From Clostridia bacterium (GTDB lineage: Bacteria; Bacillota; Clostridia; Oscillospirales; CAG-382), in contig JAFQAP010000004.1 in NCBI GenBank assembly GCA_017399965.1, positions 62,001 through 126,000 on the forward strand: 64,000 nucleotides of DNA. The letters are read 5' to 3'. The notes under the pieces are model-generated. The model was not told the DNA's origin and made no database searches. It worked only from the letters and a program-made list of their open reading frames with translations. Within the stretch, counting starts at the first letter, position 1. Each line of letters opens with the position of its first letter. Position numbers and translations under genes: made by a program. Below, one piece after another: positions 59,200 to 64,000 of this stretch.

Positions 59200-61857
59200 T
59201 TACTTTTTCTTTTTAAAGATAAAATATGCGGCAGCGGCGGCAACAGCGGCGGCGGCAACGCCAAGACCTATCCACAGACCCGCGTTGTTTTTCTTTGCGG
59301 GAGCTTCTGCGGGAGTAGAGGTATCAATGTTATTCTTGGATTCTTCAAAGGCGGACATCTCTTTTTGCAGAATTTCCGTAAGAGCCGCAAGATGGGTATC
59401 GTAAATATACTCTTCGTCAAGATAGTTTTCCAGTTTTTGCATTGCGTTTTTAAGGGATTCGGGCGCTCCCTCAATGACCATATCCAATGCCTTGTTTACA
59501 AGCTCGTTGTATTCCTTGGGGTTAAAGCCGTACACTTCGAATTCCAGAATTCCACCGCTGTAATATGCGTTCCAATCCTGAATATAAAAGCGCTTCTTTT
59601 GCTCGTACTTTATATAACGGGCTTTAACGGCTTCAAAAGGCACGGTATCCGTCTGCTTGGCTCTGTCCTCGCCCGTTTGAATATGGGCGACCTCTGTATA
59701 ATTTTCACCGTCCTCGGAAACCGAAACGACGTAATCTGAAATATGCTCGTTGAATCGGATGACCACCTTATCCACGGTACGTACCGAGCCGAGATCCACG
59801 ACCATCCACTGGTAATCCGCTTTCGCTGAAAATGACACGCGGGTGGCGGGATTGCCGTCAAGTGCGAGATCGGGTGTAAAGCGTCCGTCCTCCACCTCCA
59901 AAGCGGAAACCGTAGCAGTTTTACCTAAAGCGTAGTTGCCGTTTACAACGCGGTGGGAAAGATCGGCTGCGCCGCTTTCAACAGAAAGATTTTCTGTTTT
60001 TCCGTCAAGACCTTCACCGATCTTTTCAAGAGGAAGAGTAAATGTTGAGCTTCTTGTAAGAGAGGTATTCTTGGTGTTAACGGGGGTATAGAAATACGTA
60101 TCGTTTACTACCAGAACTGTCTGCTTATTGTCGGCGATCAGCTTGATATTTGTCTTCTCGCCTTCTGCCAGCTTGTGCTTGAATTTGAAATCGTATACGC
60201 CCCGTTTGAAGCCCATATTACCGTTTTTATCTACGTAAAATTCGCCGTCCTCACCGCCGAAAAGAGTAAATCCGTTTCCGAGAGAATCTACGGTTACATC
60301 AACACTTGCGGTATAGGGCCAGCCGAAGGATTTTACACCTTCGGGTACGGTATTTTTAATATTCTCGACATCGTGGCGTCCGGGGTCGCCTTCGGGTGAA
60401 TAGAGAGAAAGTTTTTCATAGCGGGAAACGAAATCGGAAGCATCTATTTTTTTGGTCTGCTCGCCGCACCAGGTCTTTTCGGACATAAAGCAAACCGCGC
60501 CGCGGAGGCGGTCGAAAACATCAAAGATCGAAAATCCGCTGTATTCGGTGTGAAGATCGTTCCAAAGGGCAAAGTTGCCGCCCAAAAGCTGTTCGTGGTC
60601 GGGGTCAACCGCCGTAGAAGAATCGTAACCCATATAATTTACGTACCAAGTGGTATAAAGAGACTGAAGATTATAATAATCCGCAAATCCGTAATTTCCG
60701 CCGGGAACTATATACAATACGGGACCGCAGGTATTTATAATATCATAACCCATATCAAAAAGTGTCTTGTAATCGGAAAGCTCTACCGCCCAGAAGTTTG
60801 CCTCTGCCTCTGAGGAAACGGGAGTTTCTCCGTTAAAGCCTTTGTTGCCGAAGGAGCCCCAAAAGCGCGGGATATATCCGCGGGAATTAACGTGATCTAT
60901 CAGCTCATCGGTATAAGCGCGCATAAGCTCGTTGTATCCTTCGGGGTATTCATCGGTACCGATATGAACTCTCTTGGAAACGAACACAGGATCGTCACCA
61001 GTCATATATTCATCAAAAAGGTCTTTTACAAACTGAATAACCTCGGGCTTGGAAATATCAAGATGTCCGCTATCCAGCATATAATCGGGGTTTACGTTGT
61101 TAAAGCAAGCGGAATGTGCAGGAGTATCGATTTCTGTTATAACCTCGATGCCGTATTCAAGCATCCGCTTTTGGTATGCGCGGTATTCGTCCTTGGTGTA
61201 ATAGCCGTCGGTTGCGGTCAAGCCTTCAACATCGCTTTCAAGGCGGAAAGCGGAATAATTGTTTGCGCCTTTATCGTTAATATGAAGATGTATTTCGTTA
61301 AGCTTGAAGAATGCGCAATACTTGGTTATTTCTTCTACGTAATCCAGAGGGATCCAGGCTCTGCCCACATCAAGCATACCGCCGCGTATCTGATAATAGC
61401 TAAAGTCTCTTGCTTTACCGCAGGGAACGTATCCGTCCGTCTTTACAGACTGCAAGACAGTATATACGCTGTATAAAAATCCGATATCCTCAGGTGCTTT
61501 TACGGTTATGGATTTTTCGGTTATCTCCATTGTATAACCGTCTTTACCAAGTGCTTCATCGCTTTTATCGGTTACAAAGAAGATATCGCCGCCCTCCTCG
61601 GTAAAGAGTACCCGAACTCCAAGATAGGACGAAAAGGATTCGGTGATAATATTCTTTTTGGCATCTGAAACAGCTGCGTCTTTTACGTTTATCTTGACCG
61701 TGTCCGAAAGCTTGAATTCCCCTGTGCCGCCGTCCCATTCACGGATGGCGGGAATAACCGTAGGTGCTTTGTTTACGCTGACAGCTCCTGCGCCTATACA
61801 GCAAAGCGGCATTACCGTTGCCGCAGAAAGCAAAAACGCCAAAAGTCTTTTTTTCAT
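59200..61857 (-). CDS. GH20 beta-N-acetylhexosaminidase, membrane-anchored
   Basis: An 885-residue exo-hexosaminidase. The signal peptide ends near residue 26. A GH20 N-terminal region (about 30-140) precedes the barrel (about 150-480) with YYQIRGGMLDVGR, LHINDKG and the catalytic pair D302-E303 in VHIGTDEYPEG. A discoidin-like module (about 660-790, with WMVVDLGSVRTVDKVVIRF, cited by its core VDLGSVRTVDKVV) follows, then a helical region, one membrane helix (about 858-881) and KKKK. It removes terminal N-acetylhexosamine or related disaccharide ends from glycans. Its ribosome site overlaps the end of the upstream methyltransferase-like gene. Confidence 0.87.
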   Translation of the reverse strand: MKKRLLAFLLSAATVMPLCCIGAGAVSVNKAPTVIPAIREWDGGTGEFKLSDTVKINVKDAAVSDAKKNIITESFSSYLGVRVLFTEEGGDIFFVTDKSDEALGKDGYTMEITEKSITVKAPEDIGFLYSVYTVLQSVKTDGYVPCGKARDFSYYQIRGGMLDVGRAWIPLDYVEEITKYCAFFKLNEIHLHINDKGANNYSAFRLESDVEGLTATDGYYTKDEYRAYQKRMLEYGIEVITEIDTPAHSACFNNVNPDYMLDSGHLDISKPEVIQFVKDLFDEYMTGDDPVFVSKRVHIGTDEYPEGYNELMRAYTDELIDHVNSRGYIPRFWGSFGNKGFNGETPVSSEAEANFWAVELSDYKTLFDMGYDIINTCGPVLYIVPGGNYGFADYYNLQSLYTTWYVNYMGYDSSTAVDPDHEQLLGGNFALWNDLHTEYSGFSIFDVFDRLRGAVCFMSEKTWCGEQTKKIDASDFVSRYEKLSLYSPEGDPGRHDVENIKNTVPEGVKSFGWPYTASVDVTVDSLGNGFTLFGGEDGEFYVDKNGNMGFKRGVYDFKFKHKLAEGEKTNIKLIADNKQTVLVVNDTYFYTPVNTKNTSLTRSSTFTLPLEKIGEGLDGKTENLSVESGAADLSHRVVNGNYALGKTATVSALEVEDGRFTPDLALDGNPATRVSFSAKADYQWMVVDLGSVRTVDKVVIRFNEHISDYVVSVSEDGENYTEVAHIQTGEDRAKQTDTVPFEAVKARYIKYEQKKRFYIQDWNAYYSGGILEFEVYGFNPKEYNELVNKALDMVIEGAPESLKNAMQKLENYLDEEYIYDTHLAALTEILQKEMSAFEESKNNIDTSTPAEAPAKKNNAGLWIGLGVAAAAVAAAAAYFIFKKKK

Positions 61858-61858
61858 T

Positions 61859-62944
61859 TTATGTTTCCTCCCGTATATTAAAAAACTCCCCTATTTCACA
61901 CGCATTTTCTTTTAAGTATTCATAGGCTAATATATTTTGTATATCCGAAAATCCGTTAATATCAACACCTTCAAAAAGTTTCGAATTCGTGCCGCTTTTT
62001 ATGCATTTATACATTTCGCTGAACAAGGGCCAGCGCATATATGATATCATTGTTTCCTCAAGCCAATATTCCCATTTTATATGGGGAGTAAGCTTTGCAA
62101 GGCGTCGGAATTCAAGATACATATAAAGTCCGTCTCCCGCATCGTGCCATATATCCGCCAGAACGTAATTGCAATCCGTTTTGGGAAGTATTTTTTTTGC
62201 GTGGAAGAAAGCATCCTCGCACACGATCTTTATCTTATCTTTATTGGGAAAAAGAGGCAATATATTTTGGGTAAACAGTTCTATTACGTTTTTATCCTTT
62301 TCCACAACAGTAACGCTTTTTACGTTTTCCTTTGCAGACGCCATATAGGGAAAATATCCCAGTCCCAAGCCGTAGGTAACTACGTTGCCGAAGCAATTTT
62401 TGACGGCATTTTCCAGAGTGGCGGTTTCGTTTGGCATAAGTGTCATCCATTCCCTGCCGTTTTGCAGCACTGCGGGGTATGAAAACTCTTCTCTGAAAAA
62501 GCCTATGCGGGGAATTTCCGTATAATCCGCCAAAAGCAAAGGGTCATTATACACAAATGCTTCGTAAGGCGCAAGTGAGAGCCGTTTTAATTCCCATTCG
62601 TTTTGCTTTACATCATTAAAAGATATATTACGGTAGTATGGATCGGAACGGTAGTAAAAAGAATCCAGGCATTTAACGGAATTGGGAAGATATTTGCGAA
62701 TGATTATTCTGTCTTCCTCGTTTTGTGTATCCAAACCGAAAAGCACGGTAAGTGCGGCGCAAAAAGCTTCCTCCGCGCTTGCCTGAGTGCCGTCAATAAG
62801 CTCTCTGATATATTCGTATTTGACTCCGTCGGAAAACAGATTGAGATATCTGCTCAAAAGAGAAGTAAACCGAAAATTTGTTTTGCGTGTTTTTTCAAGC
62901 CTTTCTACCCGTGCAATATCCGCAGAGGAAAGATAAAACTTCAT
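61859..62944 (-). CDS. Methyltransferase-like (SAM-fold) protein of unknown substrate
   Basis: A 361-residue protein. The start is the ATG giving MKFYLSSADI, with GGTGAG 8 nt upstream. After about 185 mostly helical residues comes a Rossmann-like methyltransferase core: VVTYGLGLGYFPYMAS (glycine-rich loop), SVTVVEKDKNVIELF (acidic end of strand 2), CEDAFFHAKK and VLADIWHDAGDGLYMYL. It resembles spermidine-synthase-type or class I methyltransferase folds but I recognise no subfamily. Its stop codon region contains the ribosome site of the GH20 gene. Confidence 0.65.
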   Translation of the reverse strand: MKFYLSSADIARVERLEKTRKTNFRFTSLLSRYLNLFSDGVKYEYIRELIDGTQASAEEAFCAALTVLFGLDTQNEEDRIIIRKYLPNSVKCLDSFYYRSDPYYRNISFNDVKQNEWELKRLSLAPYEAFVYNDPLLLADYTEIPRIGFFREEFSYPAVLQNGREWMTLMPNETATLENAVKNCFGNVVTYGLGLGYFPYMASAKENVKSVTVVEKDKNVIELFTQNILPLFPNKDKIKIVCEDAFFHAKKILPKTDCNYVLADIWHDAGDGLYMYLEFRRLAKLTPHIKWEYWLEETMISYMRWPLFSEMYKCIKSGTNSKLFEGVDINGFSDIQNILAYEYLKENACEIGEFFNIREET

Positions 62945-62969
62945 ATTACGTCTCACCGCCTTTTATTTG

Positions 62970-62998
62970 ATTTTACATTAGTAATAAACAAAAGTCAA
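62970..62998 (-). promoter_or_regulatory. Promoter of the methyltransferase-like/GH20 operon
   Basis: On the minus strand TTGACT, 17 bp, TAAAAT. Its -35 box is 2 bp from the -35 box of the divergent ASCH-TrmO promoter. Confidence 0.7.
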
Positions 62999-63000
62999 TA

Positions 63001-63029
63001 TTGAAATAGGTGTAAGCTTGTGCTACAAT
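63001..63029 (+). promoter_or_regulatory. Promoter of the ASCH-TrmO gene
   Basis: TTGAAA, 17 bp, TACAAT, 20 bp before the start codon. Confidence 0.75.
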
Positions 63030-63036
63030 GCTTACA
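63011..63036 (+). promoter_or_regulatory. Dyad spanning the -10 region of the ASCH-TrmO promoter
   Basis: TGTAAGC and GCTTACA are perfect 7-bp inverted repeats separated by 12 bp that contain the -10 box. A repressor binding here would block the promoter. It could also be an RNA stem at the start of a very short leader. Confidence 0.45.
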
Positions 63037-63049
63037 AGAGGTGATAAAA

Positions 63050-64000
63050 GTGATCCACAATATGATGCTTGCAAACGAACCTTTTGAAAGCATATATAAC
63101 GGCACTAAAACAGCGGAATACAGATTATATGACGAAAAGCGCAAAAAGATCTCCGTGGGCGATACTATCGTTTTTACCAACCGAGATACGGGAGATACCG
63201 TTAAGACAGCCGTAACGTATATCAAAGTATTTCCAAGCTTTTTAGAGCTTTTTTCAGCCCTCGGCTGTGAAGGAGAGCCTTACCGGCATTGGTCTGCACA
63301 ACTTCTTGCAGACAGTATGCGGGAATATTATACCGACGAGCAGGAACAAGAGCACGGCGTGGTCGCTATAGGTATTCGTTTGGTCGGTCCCGAGCTCAGA
63401 GTGATAGCAAGAGTCAAAAACGATTTCCCTACAAAATTCGGCTTGCCGAGACAATCGGGATTGGTAGAGGAAATCAAAGGATATATAGAGTTTTTACCCG
63501 AATACCGTGTAAAGGAAGCCTTCCGCGGGCTTGACGGATATTCACATATATGGGTGCTATGGGGATTTTCACACGCGGAAAGAGATGAGTGGTCCCCTAC
63601 CGTGCGTCCGCCCCGTCTGGGTGGAAACACCAGAATGGGAGTTTTTGCCACCCGTTCCCCTTACAGGCCGAATTCTGTGGGTATGTCCTGCCTGAAGCTG
63701 GAGAGTATTGACCACGAAAACGGCGTTTTGCAGGTTTCGGGAATGGATATGTGCAGCGGAACTCCGGTCTATGACATAAAGCCCTATCTTACTTTTACGG
63801 ACAGTAAACCTGATGCGATAAGCGGTTTTGCAGATGAAAAAAAGGATTATTCTATAAAAGTAATAATCCCGGATGAGATAGGCAAAAAGCTACCGAAAGA
63901 AAAGCTTGCGGGACTTATGGGCGCTTTGGGTGATGACCCCCGCCCCGCTTATAAAAGAGAAGAAGAAAAGGAATACGGTTTTTCCTACGCCGGAAAAGAA
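63050..64000 (+). CDS. ASCH domain fused to a TrmO-type tRNA methyltransferase, 3'-truncated by the window
   Basis: The start is a GTG with GAGGTG 6 nt upstream. All 317 visible codons are open and no stop is reached. Residues about 1-105 form an ASCH domain (NEPFESIYNGTKTAEYRLYD and KISVGDTIVFTN), a fold of the PUA superfamily thought to bind RNA. Residues about 115-317 match TrmO (TsaA/YaeB), which methylates t6A37 in tRNA-Thr: PTKFGLPRQSGLVEEIKGYI, GLDGYSHIWVLWGFSH, VFATRSPYRPNSVGMSCLKL and GTPVYDIKPYLTF. Both parts look intact. The joining of these two domains is unusual to my knowledge. Confidence 0.85.
   Translation, partial: MIHNMMLANEPFESIYNGTKTAEYRLYDEKRKKISVGDTIVFTNRDTGDTVKTAVTYIKVFPSFLELFSALGCEGEPYRHWSAQLLADSMREYYTDEQEQEHGVVAIGIRLVGPELRVIARVKNDFPTKFGLPRQSGLVEEIKGYIEFLPEYRVKEAFRGLDGYSHIWVLWGFSHAERDEWSPTVRPPRLGGNTRMGVFATRSPYRPNSVGMSCLKLESIDHENGVLQVSGMDMCSGTPVYDIKPYLTFTDSKPDAISGFADEKKDYSIKVIIPDEIGKKLPKEKLAGLMGALGDDPRPAYKREEEKEYGFSYAGKE

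Noticed and set aside
1..64000. CRISPR arrays, insertion sequences, rRNA genes and prophage
   Set aside because: No regularly spaced repeats, transposase or integrase genes, rRNA sequence or phage structural genes were recognised on either strand.

Overview
The window reads as a chromosomal segment of a spore-forming member of the Clostridia, most likely an uncultured, gut-associated lineage near the Oscillospirales. The reasons are the yabM-mazG-hup-rqcP-yabP-yabQ-divIC-yabR block with the sporulation genes yabP and yabQ, a CdaA/CdaR pair, HemZ, a Rel-type enzyme, SpoVB-like flippase and YqhQ, and a set of secreted carbohydrate-active proteins. The rank of class is well supported; the family is a guess from protein style. 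No phage, insertion sequence, CRISPR array or plasmid gene was seen.

Region 1 (1-5305, + strand) is the distal part of a compact histidine operon, hisD(partial)-C-B-H-A-F-IE, with 1-4 nt overlaps at most joins and a bidirectional terminator. Region 2 (5350-10447, - strand) holds a YgjV-like membrane protein, a metallophosphoesterase, and a two-component system followed by a lipoprotein with a duplicated C-terminal module; similar 11-bp phased repeats precede both the regulator gene and the lipoprotein gene.

Region 3 (10541-37571, all - strand) is a long housekeeping and sporulation block. From its 5' end: yqhQ-prmC; then trmH-like-dprA-topA-plsX-rnc-radical SAM-smc-ftsY-rdgB; then cdaA-cdaR-recJ-rel-dtd-hemZ-spoVB-like-mazG; then hup and the yab cluster to yabR. 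It joins chromosome organisation, protein export, c-di-AMP and (p)ppGpp signalling, phospholipid synthesis, competence/recombination, translation quality control and spore cortex formation.

Region 4 (37588-50064) carries an RNHCP zinc protein, an unknown membrane protein and pepF; a solitary mazF-type toxin gene with a dyad around its ribosome binding region; a solitary tRNA-Leu(GAG); two orphan genes; a cohesin-like surface protein facing a large lipoprotein with three F5/8-type domains plus DUF4855; nfeD-SPFH; tyrS with an attenuator-like leader that is not a recognisable T-box; and a GNAT enzyme.

Region 5 (50120-64000) is an envelope and glycan region. A GH26-like lipoprotein, a histidine phosphatase and a membrane-anchored esterase form one operon; two metallophosphoesterases flank an acyltransferase-like gene in a divergent operon; then come an XRE regulator, a methyltransferase-like gene coupled to a GH20 hexosaminidase, and, cut by the window end, an ASCH-TrmO fusion. 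Four proteins in regions 4 and 5 share one layout (signal peptide, extracellular domain, C-terminal membrane helix, short Lys tail). No single new defence or toxin system is evident; the most unusual items are the ASCH-TrmO fusion, the phased-repeat lipoprotein regulon, the tyrS leader, the mazF leader dyad and the anchored-surface-protein set.
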